Assembly (NCBI GenBank): GCA_026398875.1
Contig: JAPLSB010000011.1
Location: 1-64,000, forward strand
Source of the DNA: Gammaproteobacteria bacterium
GTDB taxonomy: Bacteria; Pseudomonadota; Gammaproteobacteria; Nevskiales; Nevskiaceae
DNA: 64,000 nt
Direction: 5' to 3'
This document shows, one piece after another, positions 54,607 through 63,118 of the stretch. The position numbers were made by a program, and so were the translations under genes. Below the pieces are notes generated by a model, which saw only the letters and a program-made list of their open reading frames with translations, was not told the DNA's origin and did not search any database. The stretch's first letter is position 1; each line of letters opens with the position of its first letter.

Positions 54607-54696
54607 TTACGGCAGCAGCAGTCGAACGGCAAGCAGCAGCGCACGGCCGGACGACTTCGGCGCGTGGAGCTTCAGGGAGCGGGTGCTGGCTTGCAT
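54607..54696 (-). CDS. leuL: Leucine-rich leader peptide of leuA
   Basis: This 29-residue open frame contains eight leucines, including two Leu-Leu-Leu runs near its end (GRALLLAVRLLLP), and stops 137 bases before leuA. Such leader peptides sense charged leucyl-tRNA by ribosome stalling. A TATTAT -10 element lies only 8 bases upstream of the ATG, so the transcript probably starts at the ATG itself. Codons in the runs are CTG CTG CTT and CTG CTG CTG. Confidence 0.8.
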   Translation of the reverse strand: MQASTRSLKLHAPKSSGRALLLAVRLLLP

Positions 54697-54703
54697 GGCG
54701 CGG

Positions 54704-54709
54704 ATAATA
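54704..54709 (-). promoter_or_regulatory. Probable -10 element of the leuL-leuA transcript
   Basis: TATTAT on the minus strand sits in an otherwise GC-rich region, 8 bases before the leuL ATG. The -35 match at 17 bases (TTTGCG) is weak. The spacing implies a leaderless leuL message. Confidence 0.5.
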
Positions 54710-54755
54710 GAGGAAGACAAGCTGGGCGCAAAGGCGCCCGCGCGCCGCTCCGCCG

Positions 54756-55427
54756 TCAAGCCCCGGCGCTGGTCGGTGCCGGGTCGAGCCCGGCAATCTG
54801 GCGCATCACCTTGACGAAGGTGCTGGCCGACTGGCCGCCTTCGACGATATGGCGCTCGTTGAAGATGATCGCCGGCACGCCACGAATGCCGCGATTCATC
54901 CACAGCTTCATGCGTTCATCGACGTCGTCGAGGTAGGTTTCGGTCGACAGGATCTCCTTCGCGCGCGCGCCGTCGAGTCCACATTCGACCGCAATCTCCG
55001 TCAGCACGTCATGGTTGGAGAGCTGCCGACCGTCGCAGAAATTGGCGCGAAAAAGCGCAGTCTTCAGCAGCAGCGGATCACCCGCCTGCTCGGCCCAGTA
55101 GACCAGCCGGTGCGCGTCGAAGCTGTTCCAGATTCGTGTCTCGCGATCGAGCTTGAATGCCAGCCCGGCCTCGGCCGCAATGGCGGTGAGGTTGCGACGC
55201 TCGTCGTCGATCTGCGCGGCCGAGGCGCCGGTCAACGCCACCAGGTGCTCACCCATGTTGACGCCTTCGGGCGGCATGTTGCGGTTCAGCTCGAACGGCT
55301 GGAACTGCAGTTCCACTTCGATCACGCCCTGCAGGCGGCTGGCCGCCTCGACCAGACCAGCAAGGCCGATCGCGCACCAGGGGCAGGCAATATCGGATAC
55401 GTAATCGATCTTCAGGCGCGGGAGCAT
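54756..55427 (-). CDS. DsbA-family oxidoreductase, FrnE-like
   Basis: This 223-residue thioredoxin-fold protein has an N-terminal CPWC active site (C15, C18) in DIACPWCAIGL and the FrnE-type C-terminus RGIRGVPAIIFNERHIVEGGQ. There is no signal peptide, so it acts in the cytoplasm, probably in disulfide or thiol-redox chemistry. The gene is 13 bases downstream of pssA on the same strand and 47 bases before the leuL promoter. Confidence 0.9.
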   Translation of the reverse strand: MLPRLKIDYVSDIACPWCAIGLAGLVEAASRLQGVIEVELQFQPFELNRNMPPEGVNMGEHLVALTGASAAQIDDERRNLTAIAAEAGLAFKLDRETRIWNSFDAHRLVYWAEQAGDPLLLKTALFRANFCDGRQLSNHDVLTEIAVECGLDGARAKEILSTETYLDDVDERMKLWMNRGIRGVPAIIFNERHIVEGGQSASTFVKVMRQIAGLDPAPTSAGA

Positions 55428-55440
55428 GTCGGCGGCTCGA

Positions 55441-56211
55441 TCAGACAGGGGTTGGCTTGCCGCGCACGCGACGAATGACGGTCGCCACCGGCCCCGACAT
55501 CGCGTAAACGAAAAAGCCGAGGAACAGGATCAGCGGCGGATTGACCGACACCAGCGCCAGCAGGCCGATCACGGCAACGAACGGCAAGAAGCGCATGCGA
55601 CCCGACAGGTTCAGCTTCTTGAAGCTGTTGTAGCGGATCGACGACACCATCAGCAGTGCCGCACCCAGCGTGATGATGCTGGCCGGAATCAGCACGTCGA
55701 GCCCGCTCAGCTCGTACTTGAAGCAGGTCCAGACGAAGAAGACCACCAGCGCTGCCGCTGCCGGGCTCGGCAGGCCGAAGAAATCCTTGCTGCTGCCCTT
55801 GATCGCCGCCAGCACGTTGAAGCGCGCCAGCCGCAGTGCTGCGCAGGTCGCGTAGGTCATTGCCAGCACGCCGCCAAGCTTGCCGCCCAGCCACTGGTAA
55901 TCGGACAGGAACCGCAATGAGTAGGCGTAGACGACGATCGACGACGCGATGCCGAACGCGGCCATGTCGCACAGCGAGTCGTACTCCTTGCCGAAATCGG
56001 TGGAAGTGTTGGTCATGCGGGCAATGCGGCCGTCGAGTGCGTCGGCAATCATCGCGAACAGGATGCCGATAGCCGCGTCATCGAAGTTGCCATTCATCGA
56101 CGCGACGATGGCGTAGAACGCGCCGAACAGCGTGCCCGTGGTGAACAGGTTGGGCAGCAAGTAGATGCCCTTCTTCGGGCCCTGACGGCGCGGCGTTGGC
56201 GATTCGTTCAT
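55441..56211 (-). CDS. pssA: CDP-diacylglycerol-serine O-phosphatidyltransferase
   Basis: This 256-residue membrane enzyme makes phosphatidylserine for phosphatidylethanolamine synthesis. The CDP-alcohol phosphotransferase motif is complete: DGRIAR, then the glycine and the two aspartates in FGKEYDSLCD. About six to seven helices are visible, with a basic N-terminus (RRQGPKKG). It belongs to the integral-membrane type, not the E. coli peripheral type. Confidence 0.94.
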   Translation of the reverse strand: MNESPTPRRQGPKKGIYLLPNLFTTGTLFGAFYAIVASMNGNFDDAAIGILFAMIADALDGRIARMTNTSTDFGKEYDSLCDMAAFGIASSIVVYAYSLRFLSDYQWLGGKLGGVLAMTYATCAALRLARFNVLAAIKGSSKDFFGLPSPAAAALVVFFVWTCFKYELSGLDVLIPASIITLGAALLMVSSIRYNSFKKLNLSGRMRFLPFVAVIGLLALVSVNPPLILFLGFFVYAMSGPVATVIRRVRGKPTPV

Positions 56212-56298
56212 GCATCGGCCTCGTGAAAAGTGCGTCAGTTTACGGAATGCGCTTCAGAAGTTTCCGGCTGCCACCGCTGTGGTGCGACGGAAACGAGA

Positions 56299-56316
56299 AA
56301 GCCCCTTGCGGGGCTT
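56299..56316. terminator. Hairpin AAGCCCC-TTGC-GGGGCTT
   Basis: A perfect 7-bp stem with a 4-base loop lies upstream of the pssA gene. On the minus strand it is followed by TTCTCGTTTC, and on the plus strand by CGGTT. It could terminate transcripts leaving the tRNA region before pssA. Confidence 0.5.
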
Positions 56317-56389
56317 CGGTTGCTTGCTGCTATCTGCAATTGATGCGACAGGCGATGCGTAGAGGGTGGTGCTGGGATTCCGCACTGGG

Positions 56390-56408
56390 ACCGACATTGA
56401 GTCGGTCT
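56390..56408 (+). repeat. 19-base hairpin repeat, copy 1
   Basis: ACCGACATTGAGTCGGTCT folds into a short hairpin (ACCGAC/GTCGGT). An identical copy lies 105 bases downstream at 56495-56513. Here it is followed by GAATCGG rather than a T-run. Confidence 0.8.
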
Positions 56409-56452
56409 GAATCGGCTTGCTTCGCCGGGTGTCGCTTGGGATTCGTCCCTTC

Positions 56453-56470
56453 GGTTCGAATCCCTCTCTC
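56453..56470 (+). repeat. tRNA-Ser T-arm fragment, inverted relative to the intact gene
   Basis: GGTTCGAATCCCTCTCTC is identical to the T-arm and acceptor part of the adjacent tRNA-Ser (its copy is 56530-56547 on the other strand), forming an 18-bp inverted repeat. The rest of a tRNA is not recoverable, so this is a fragment or pseudo-tRNA end. Confidence 0.7.
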
Positions 56471-56494
56471 GCTGCCGATCAGCTTTTCGAAAAC

Positions 56495-56513
56495 ACCGAC
56501 ATTGAGTCGGTCT
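56495..56513 (+). repeat. 19-base hairpin repeat, copy 2, with T-run
   Basis: This is the second copy of ACCGACATTGAGTCGGTCT, followed by TTT, so it resembles a plus-strand terminator for the tRNA-like fragment. It ends 10 bases before the intact tRNA-Ser. Confidence 0.75.
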
Positions 56514-56521
56514 TTTGAAAA

Positions 56522-56610
<89 letters not shown>

Positions 56611-56653
56611 GCGTTGCTGCGCGCGCATTCTAGTGCAACGCGGGCACAAAGCG

Positions 56654-57391
56654 TCACTGACGCGGCGACGGCTCCTGCACGATCCTCGCCTGCGCGTAGC
56701 CGCTCTTCGCGATCTTCGCCTGCGCCGACTTCGCAGCGGCCTCGCTTGCATACGGTCCGGCGCGAACGCGATTCAAACGGTTCCCCTTCACGCCAGTAAT
56801 CCGCGTGACAGTCGCGGTGATCCCGGCCCGCTTCAGCTCCATGACGATGGACTGGGCACTGCCGGCATCCGAAAAACTGCCAATCTGGACGTACCAGCCA
56901 GCCGCCGTCGGCGCCGACTTCGGCTCCGCCGGCTTCAGCTTCGGCTGCGTCGGCAAGACCGCAGCGGCGACCGGCGCCTTCGGCTTGTCCTGCGGCTTGG
57001 CTTGCGGCTTTGGCTCGACCGTATCCTGCGACCTCAGAGCCGCCCGCTTCGGTGGCTGCCGAACGCCGTCCGGTGACGCGCTCGCCGTATCGACCGAGGC
57101 CGGCAGCGGCGCTGCGAGCGCTGCATCCGGCGCGATCGACGCTTCGACATCGGCGATCGCGACCGACGGCTCCGCCGGCGGCAGCTGATCGGCCACCGGC
57201 TCCGGAAGCATGTCGTCAGGCGGCGGCACGGCATCGGCTTCCGTCAGCACCTGCTCGCCGCTGACACTCACCGTCGTCGATGGCGCGCTTTGCTCCGGCT
57301 TCGGTACGCTCGGCAGCAGCAGCGACAGCAGAAAGACCAGCGCCAGCAGCACCGCCAGGCCAACCATCCGCTGCCGAAGCACGCCGCTCAT
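56654..57391 (-). CDS. dedD: SPOR-domain cell-division protein, DedD-like
   Basis: This 245-residue inner-membrane protein has one N-terminal helix (about 8-27), a Pro/Ala-rich periplasmic linker and a C-terminal SPOR domain (about 160-240, starting GWYVQIGSFSDAGSAQ) that binds denuded septal peptidoglycan. ATG 57391 overlaps the folC stop as TGATG with GGGGGA upstream; ATG 57403 is an alternative. Gene order after folC supports DedD. Confidence 0.88.
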   Translation of the reverse strand: MSGVLRQRMVGLAVLLALVFLLSLLLPSVPKPEQSAPSTTVSVSGEQVLTEADAVPPPDDMLPEPVADQLPPAEPSVAIADVEASIAPDAALAAPLPASVDTASASPDGVRQPPKRAALRSQDTVEPKPQAKPQDKPKAPVAAAVLPTQPKLKPAEPKSAPTAAGWYVQIGSFSDAGSAQSIVMELKRAGITATVTRITGVKGNRLNRVRAGPYASEAAAKSAQAKIAKSGYAQARIVQEPSPRQ

Positions 57392-58680
57392 CAAGTCCCC
57401 CATCGCGTTTCCTCGAGTGCTGCGGCCACGGTCAGGAACGATCCGCAGACGACGATGCGATCGAGCGCACCGGCCGATGCGCGCGCGGCCTGCAGCGCTG
57501 ATGCGACCGTGGCGTGGGCGCTGGCTTGCGCGCCGCTGCGCTGCGCGATCTCGACCAGCTGATCCGCGGGCAGTCCGCGCGGCGGCGGAAGCCCGGCGCA
57601 GAAGAACTGCGTCGCAACGCTGGCAAGGGTCGCACAGACCGCAGCCACCGGCTTGTCCGACAGCATGCCGAGCACCAACAAGGTCCGGCCATCACAGCGT
57701 TCGGCGCGCAGCTGCGCGGCGAGCACGGCGGCCGATTCAAAATTGTGGGCGACGTCGAGAATCAGCCCGCCGACACGCTGGTAGCGCCCCGGCAAGGCCA
57801 GCGCGCGCAGTGCCGCCTCGATCGCCGGCCGTTCGACCGGCAAGCGCGGCTGCAGCGCCGTCACCAGCGCCAGCACGCCGGAAGCGTTGTCGATCTGCAT
57901 CGCGCCAGGCAGCGCCGGCAGCGGCAGCTCGGCATAGGCGATGCCGCGCCCTTGCCAGTTCCAGCCCGTCTGCGTCCAGCCCGCAGCAAAGTCGGCGCCG
58001 GCGCACTGCCACTGGGCGGCAATCGCTTCGGCATGACGTTCAAGGCTGGTCGGTGCGGCCGCCTCCGCGCAGATCGCCGGACGACCACTGCGGAAAATGC
58101 CGGCTTTCTCGAAGCCGATCGACTCGCGATCTGGCCCCAGCCAATCGGTATGGTCGAGGCCAATGTTGGTGACCAGCGCGGCATCGGCATCGATGATGTT
58201 GACCGCGTCCAGCCGGCCACCGAGGCCGACCTCCAGCACCTGAACATCGACGCGCGCTTCGCGGAACAGCCACAGCGCAGCCAGTGTGCCGAACTCGAAA
58301 TAGGTCAGTGGTAAATCACCGCGGGCGGCGTCGATGGCCGCAAAAGCCGCGCAGATCGCATCGTCGCCGGCATCGATACCATCGATGGCGATCCGCTCGT
58401 TGTAGCGGAGCAGATGCGGCGACAGGTAACGGCCAACCTTGTAACCGGCGGCCTGCCAGATTCCGGCAGCCAGCGTGGCCGATGAGCCCTTGCCGTTGGT
58501 GCCTCCGATTGTTGCCGTGACGGCGGATGGCTTGAGCAGATCGAGCCGTTCGGCGACGGTACGCGACCGATCAAGACCGAGCTCGATCGACCGCGGGTTC
58601 AGCTGCTCCTGCCAGCGCAGCCAGTCGGACAGTGACCGGCCGCCGGCGCTGGCCACCGGCTCAGTGAGCAGCGGAGCCAA
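57391..58680 (-). CDS. folC: Bifunctional folylpolyglutamate/dihydrofolate synthase
   Basis: This 429-residue ligase of folate synthesis adds glutamate to dihydropteroate and tetrahydrofolate. The P-loop is [11 protein letters not shown] (about 57-67), with [11 protein letters not shown] and [14 protein letters not shown] in the Mur-ligase-like core and DVAHNFESA near the C-terminal domain. Length is normal. The start overlaps the end of accD by 20 bases, consistent with a tight operon. Confidence 0.94.
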   Translation of the reverse strand: MAPLLTEPVASAGGRSLSDWLRWQEQLNPRSIELGLDRSRTVAERLDLLKPSAVTATIGGTNGKGSSATLAAGIWQAAGYKVGRYLSPHLLRYNERIAIDGIDAGDDAICAAFAAIDAARGDLPLTYFEFGTLAALWLFREARVDVQVLEVGLGGRLDAVNIIDADAALVTNIGLDHTDWLGPDRESIGFEKAGIFRSGRPAICAEAAAPTSLERHAEAIAAQWQCAGADFAAGWTQTGWNWQGRGIAYAELPLPALPGAMQIDNASGVLALVTALQPRLPVERPAIEAALRALALPGRYQRVGGLILDVAHNFESAAVLAAQLRAERCDGRTLLVLGMLSDKPVAAVCATLASVATQFFCAGLPPPRGLPADQLVEIAQRSGAQASAHATVASALQAARASAGALDRIVVCGSFLTVAAALEETRWGT

Positions 58681-59539
58681 CGGCCGGCGAGAAGTGGGTC
58701 AGCATGGCCAGCAGGCGATGCAGCTTTTCGCGCAGCTCGCGGCGGTCGACGATCATGTCGATCGCGCCCTTCTCCAGCAGGAACTCGGCGCGCTGGAAGC
58801 CTTCCGGCAGCTTCTGGCGCACGGTCTGTTCGATCACGCGCGGGCCGGCGAAGCCGATCAGCGCCTTCGGTTCGGCCACGTGGATGTCGCCGAGCATCGC
58901 CAGCGAGGCCGACACGCCACCCATCGTCGGGTGGGTCAGCACGGAAATGAACGGCAGCCCGCGCTCGGCGAGCTTGGCGAGCGCTGCGCTGGTCTTGGCC
59001 ATCTGCATCAGCGAGAACAGCGATTCCTGCATGCGTGCGCCGCCAGAGGCTGCGAAGCAGATCACCGGGCAGCCGTGCTCGAGCGCGGCATTGACGCCAC
59101 GGACGAACTTTTCGCCGACCACCGAACCCATCGAGCCGCCCATGAAGCCGAACTCGAACACGCAGACCACGACCGGCAGGCCGATCAGCTGGCCACGCAT
59201 CACGACCAGCGCGTCTTCCTCATCGGTGTCTTCGCGGGCTTCGGCGAGACGCTCGGTGTACTTGCGCGAATCCTTGAACTTCAGCGGATCGGTGGCGCGC
59301 ACGCGGGCGCCGATTTCGACTCTGGGCTCGGCATCAAGGAAGTGGTTGATCCGCGCCCGCGCCGCGATCGGACGGTGCGCGCCGCACTTCGGACAGACTT
59401 CCAGCGTCCGCTCCAGCTCGGCGCGGTAGAGCACCGACTGGCAGGAATCGCACTTCATCCACAAACCTTCCGGCACGCTCTTCTTGCGTACACCGCCAGT
59501 CAGCAGTTTCGATCCGGAGATTTTTTCGAGCCAGCTCAT
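58661..59539 (-). CDS. accD: Acetyl-CoA carboxylase carboxyltransferase subunit beta
   Basis: This 292-residue subunit transfers carboxyl groups to acetyl-CoA, with an N-terminal four-cysteine zinc ribbon (CDSCQSVL, then EVCPKC). Carboxyltransferase motifs [22 protein letters not shown] and PTMGGVSAS follow. ATG 59539 gives the usual MSWLEK start. The gene lies between trpA and folC, the standard gammaproteobacterial order. Confidence 0.96.
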   Translation of the reverse strand: MSWLEKISGSKLLTGGVRKKSVPEGLWMKCDSCQSVLYRAELERTLEVCPKCGAHRPIAARARINHFLDAEPRVEIGARVRATDPLKFKDSRKYTERLAEAREDTDEEDALVVMRGQLIGLPVVVCVFEFGFMGGSMGSVVGEKFVRGVNAALEHGCPVICFAASGGARMQESLFSLMQMAKTSAALAKLAERGLPFISVLTHPTMGGVSASLAMLGDIHVAEPKALIGFAGPRVIEQTVRQKLPEGFQRAEFLLEKGAIDMIVDRRELREKLHRLLAMLTHFSPAVGSAAH

Positions 59540-59588
59540 CGTGGTGATTCCGTCGTGGGTCGGAGGACGAATGTCAGGGTTGCAACGA

Positions 59589-60413
59589 TCACGCCACCGC
59601 GGCCGGCAGCGTTGCATCAAGCGCGGCGCGCATTTCAGCCAGCTGCGACTTCAGCAGTCCAGGCAGGACGTCCGGCGTGGCCTGGAACTTCTCGATCTGC
59701 GAAACCAGCGCACTGCCGACCACGACACCGTCGGCAACGGCGCCGACCAGTGCGGCCGACGCGGCATCGCGGATGCCGAAGCCGACGGCGACCGGAAGAC
59801 GCGTGTGGCGGCGGATCTGTTCGAGCTTGGCGCTGACGCTGTCGATGTCGAGCGACGCGGCACCGGTGACGCCTTTCAGCGACACGTAGTACAGGTAGCC
59901 GCTGGCCTGACGAACGATGGCCTCGATGCGGGCATCGGACGACGTCGGCGCCAGCAGGAAAATCAGGTCCAGCCCGAACGAACGTACCTTCGGTGCGAAC
60001 TCGGGCGCTTCCTCGACCGCCAGATCGACGATCAGCACGCCATCGACGCCCGAACTCGTGGCCAGCGTGCAGAACGCCTCCAGCCCACGCGTTTCGATCG
60101 GATTCAGGTAGCCCATCAGCACGACCGGCGTATGGCGGTTGGTCTTGCGGAACTCGGCGACCATCGCGCAGCAGTTCCACAAGCTGGTGTTGTGCAGCAG
60201 CGCCCGCTCGCAGGCCAACTGGATCGTCGGGCCGTCGGCCATCGGATCGGAGAACGGCACGCCGAGCTCGATGATGTCGGCGCCGCCGTCGACCAGCGCG
60301 TGCATCAGGCCAACCGTGTGGCTCGGGTGCGGATCGCCGGCGGTGATGTACGGGATCAGCGCGGTGCGACCTTCGGCCTTCAGCGCGGCCAGCGTGCTTT
60401 CGATGCGGCTCAT
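59589..60413 (-). CDS. trpA: Tryptophan synthase alpha chain
   Basis: This 274-residue TIM-barrel enzyme converts indole-glycerol phosphate to indole. The catalytic Glu and Asp appear in [13 protein letters not shown], with the phosphate loop VGFGIRD and a C-terminal GSALV. It lies 18 bases after trpB and works in a complex with it. Confidence 0.95.
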   Translation of the reverse strand: MSRIESTLAALKAEGRTALIPYITAGDPHPSHTVGLMHALVDGGADIIELGVPFSDPMADGPTIQLACERALLHNTSLWNCCAMVAEFRKTNRHTPVVLMGYLNPIETRGLEAFCTLATSSGVDGVLIVDLAVEEAPEFAPKVRSFGLDLIFLLAPTSSDARIEAIVRQASGYLYYVSLKGVTGAASLDIDSVSAKLEQIRRHTRLPVAVGFGIRDAASAALVGAVADGVVVGSALVSQIEKFQATPDVLPGLLKSQLAEMRAALDATLPAAVA

Positions 60414-60431
60414 GGGGTCTGTGTCAGTCGG

Positions 60432-61634
60432 TTACAGCAGCGAAATGCCTTCGTGCTTGGCGATCGTGAAGATGTCCTTGTCGCCGCGGCCGGACATGTT
60501 GACGACGATGATCTGGTCCTTCGACATCATCGGTGCCAGCTTCTTCGCATAGGCCATCGCATGTGACGGTTCCAGCGCCGGAATGATGCCTTCGGTGCGC
60601 GTGCACTCGTGAAACGCCGCGAGCGCTTCGGTATCGGTGACCGACACGTAGTTCACGCGACCGATGTCCTTGAGCCAGGAATGCTCCGGGCCGACGCCCG
60701 GATAGTCGAGACCGGCCGAGATCGAGTGCGTGCCGATGATCTGGCCATTGTCGTCGGCCATCACATAGGTGCGGTTGCCGTGCAGCACGCCCGGCTTGCC
60801 GGCCGACAGCGGTGCGGCGTGGCGGCCGGTCTCGATACCGTCACCGCCGGCTTCGACGCCGTACATCGCAACGCCGTCGTACGGAATGAACGGATGGAAC
60901 AGACCGATGGCGTTGCTGCCACCGCCCACGCAAGCCACCAGCGCATCCGGCAGGCGACCCAGCATGTCCTGCGACTGGCTGATCACTTCGCGGCCGACCA
61001 CGGCATTGAAGTCGCGCACCAGCATCGGATACGGATGCGGACCGGCCACGGTGCCGATGACGTAGAACGTGTCATCAACATTGGTCACCCAGTCGCGCAG
61101 AGCCTCGTTGAGCGCGTCCTTCAGCGTCTTGGTTCCGCTCTGCACCGGAATCACTTCGGCACCGAGCAGCTTCATGCGGTAGACGTTCGGGCTTTGCCGC
61201 TCGACGTCGTCGGCGCCCATGTAGACCACGCACTTCAGGCCAAGCCGTGCTGCGATCGTTGCCGACGCCACGCCATGCTGGCCAGCGCCAGTTTCGGCGA
61301 TGATCCGGGTCTTGCCGAGATGCTTGGCCAGCAGCGCCTGACCGACCGTGTTGTTGATCTTGTGCGCGCCGGTGTGGTTCAGGTCCTCGCGCTTCAGGAA
61401 GATCTGCGCCCCGCCCCACTTCTTCGTCAATCGCTCGGCCGGATACAGCGGGCTCGGACGGCCGACATAGAGCGCGAGATCCTTGTCCAGCTCGGCGCGA
61501 AACGCCGGATCAACCTTCAGCTGGTTGTAGGCGACTTCGAGTTCGCGCAGCGGCTCCATCAGCGTTTCGGCGACGAAGCGACCGCCGTAGGGGCCGAAAT
61601 GGCCGCGGGCGTCGGGCAGGTTCTCGTAGATCAT
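60432..61634 (-). CDS. trpB: Tryptophan synthase beta chain
   Basis: This 400-residue PLP enzyme joins indole and serine. The PLP lysine is in [13 protein letters not shown], the phosphate-binding loop is [10 protein letters not shown], and [12 protein letters not shown] is present. ATG 61634 starts the normal [20 protein letters not shown] sequence. No Trp-rich leader peptide was seen upstream, and trpF lies 19 bases before it. Confidence 0.97.
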   Translation of the reverse strand: MIYENLPDARGHFGPYGGRFVAETLMEPLRELEVAYNQLKVDPAFRAELDKDLALYVGRPSPLYPAERLTKKWGGAQIFLKREDLNHTGAHKINNTVGQALLAKHLGKTRIIAETGAGQHGVASATIAARLGLKCVVYMGADDVERQSPNVYRMKLLGAEVIPVQSGTKTLKDALNEALRDWVTNVDDTFYVIGTVAGPHPYPMLVRDFNAVVGREVISQSQDMLGRLPDALVACVGGGSNAIGLFHPFIPYDGVAMYGVEAGGDGIETGRHAAPLSAGKPGVLHGNRTYVMADDNGQIIGTHSISAGLDYPGVGPEHSWLKDIGRVNYVSVTDTEALAAFHECTRTEGIIPALEPSHAMAYAKKLAPMMSKDQIIVVNMSGRGDKDIFTIAKHEGISLL

Positions 61635-61653
61635 GGACGGGTTTGGCTCGATT

Positions 61654-62304
61654 TCAGGAATTCTGATCGGCGCGGCGAACCTCTCGCGCGAAGTCCTGCA
61701 TTTTGCCTGAATCCTTGAGCCCGGGCGCCGCTTCGATGCCGCTGGAAACATCGACCGCATAAGGCCGGGCGGCAGCGATTGCGGCAGCGACGTTATCGGG
61801 CCGGATGCCGCCGGCCAGCATGATCGGCAGGCCGACCGCATCGGTCGCGCGCGCCCAGTCGAAGGCCATGCCCTGACCACCCAAGCCGCCGGGGGCATGA
61901 CCGTCCAGCAGCAGCGCGTCGGCGCTTGCGTAGTCGGCGGCGATCTCCGCAAGCGTGCGCGTCTGCTGCTGCATGGCGATCGCCTTCAGGTACGGATGGC
62001 CGAAGCTTGCGCAGAACGTGGCCGGCTCCTCGCCATGGAACTGCAGCAGCGTCGGCCGGATCGTGGCCAGCACTTCGCGCACCAGCTCGGCATCGGGATT
62101 GCGCAGCAGCACCACGCTGCTGACAAACGGCGGGATCGCCGCCTTCAGCTCAGCCGCCGCCTGCAATGTCACGGCGCGCGGGCTTTGCGGCACCAGAATC
62201 AGGCCGATGGCATCGACGCCCAGCTGTACCGCTTCGGCAATGTCGGATGCCCGTGTGAAACCGCAGAACTTGATGCGGGTACGGTGCCGCGCGGAAACGC
62301 TCAT
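61654..62304 (-). CDS. trpF: Phosphoribosylanthranilate isomerase
   Basis: This 216-residue TIM-barrel enzyme of tryptophan synthesis has the catalytic cysteine in KFCGFTR and the aspartate in [14 protein letters not shown]. The end motif is [18 protein letters not shown] 62304 overlaps the truA stop as ATGA. Confidence 0.94.
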   Translation of the reverse strand: MSVSARHRTRIKFCGFTRASDIAEAVQLGVDAIGLILVPQSPRAVTLQAAAELKAAIPPFVSSVVLLRNPDAELVREVLATIRPTLLQFHGEEPATFCASFGHPYLKAIAMQQQTRTLAEIAADYASADALLLDGHAPGGLGGQGMAFDWARATDAVGLPIMLAGGIRPDNVAAAIAAARPYAVDVSSGIEAAPGLKDSGKMQDFAREVRRADQNS

Positions 62305-63062
62305 CCAGGAAACCAGGGCTCGGTGACGGCCGGCAGATCGAAGCCGGCAGGGTAATCGGGGCCGACAAAATACAGGCCTGCGGCCGCCGCCGTCATGCCG
62401 GCACGCGAGCGGTCGCGGCCGGCCAGCAGTTCGCCGATCCAGCTTTCCTGGCGCTTGCCGCAGCCGACTTCGAGCAGACTGCCGACAATGTTGCGAACCA
62501 TGTGGTGCAGGAAGGCGTTGGCGCGAATGTCGACGAACACGAACTCGCCGCGCCGCTGCGCCCGGATCGCCTGCAGCCTGCGCATCGGCGTCGTCGACTG
62601 GCATTCAGCGGCACGGAACGCCGAGAAGTCGTTCTCGCCGATCAGCACCTGCGCCGCGCGGTCTATCGCATCCGCGTCAAGCGGATAGTTCAGCCAGTTG
62701 GCGCGCTCGGCCAGCAGCGCCGAACGGGTCCGGCTGTTGTGGATCACGTAGCGATAGCGCCGCGACACCGCGCTGAAACGCGCGCTGAAATCGTCGGTGA
62801 CCGGCCGCACCCAGCGGATCGAGACGTCCAGCGGCAGGCGCGCATTGCTGCCGAGCGCCCAGGCCTGCGGTTCGCGGGCCGCAGGGCTGTCGAAGTGGAC
62901 AACCTGCCCGAAGGCATGAACACCGGCATCGGTGCGGCCTGCGCAGATCGTCGCGACCGGATGGTTGGCGACCGACGACAGCGCCTGTTCCAGCACGCCC
63001 TGCACGCTTGCCCGTTCGGCCTGCAGCTGCCAGCCGGCGTAGCGGCTGCCAAGGTATTCCAC
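62301..63062 (-). CDS. truA: tRNA pseudouridine(38-40) synthase
   Basis: This enzyme modifies the anticodon stem of tRNAs. The catalytic aspartate is in CAGRTDAGVHAF, with HHMVRNIVG near the C-terminus. The only standard start, GTG 63062, begins at VEYLGSRYAGW. It would miss the first beta strand that family members have just before it. That segment (RRWAAG) is encoded in frame upstream, and the only near-cognate start before the in-frame stop is CTG 63122, overlapping the fimV stop. The real start is therefore uncertain. Confidence 0.9.
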   Translation of the reverse strand: MEYLGSRYAGWQLQAERASVQGVLEQALSSVANHPVATICAGRTDAGVHAFGQVVHFDSPAAREPQAWALGSNARLPLDVSIRWVRPVTDDFSARFSAVSRRYRYVIHNSRTRSALLAERANWLNYPLDADAIDRAAQVLIGENDFSAFRAAECQSTTPMRRLQAIRAQRRGEFVFVDIRANAFLHHMVRNIVGSLLEVGCGKRQESWIGELLAGRDRSRAGMTAAAAGLYFVGPDYPAGFDLPAVTEPWFPG

Positions 63063-63118
63063 ACCGGCTGCCCAGCGCCGGCTCGGACGCGCGGCCGGCG
63101 CCGCCGGCTCGGTCGTAT

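Noticed and set aside
52913-54814. 657-codon open frame on the plus strand across leuA
   Set aside because: It is antisense to leuA, with shadow composition; the leader peptide and leuA explain the region.
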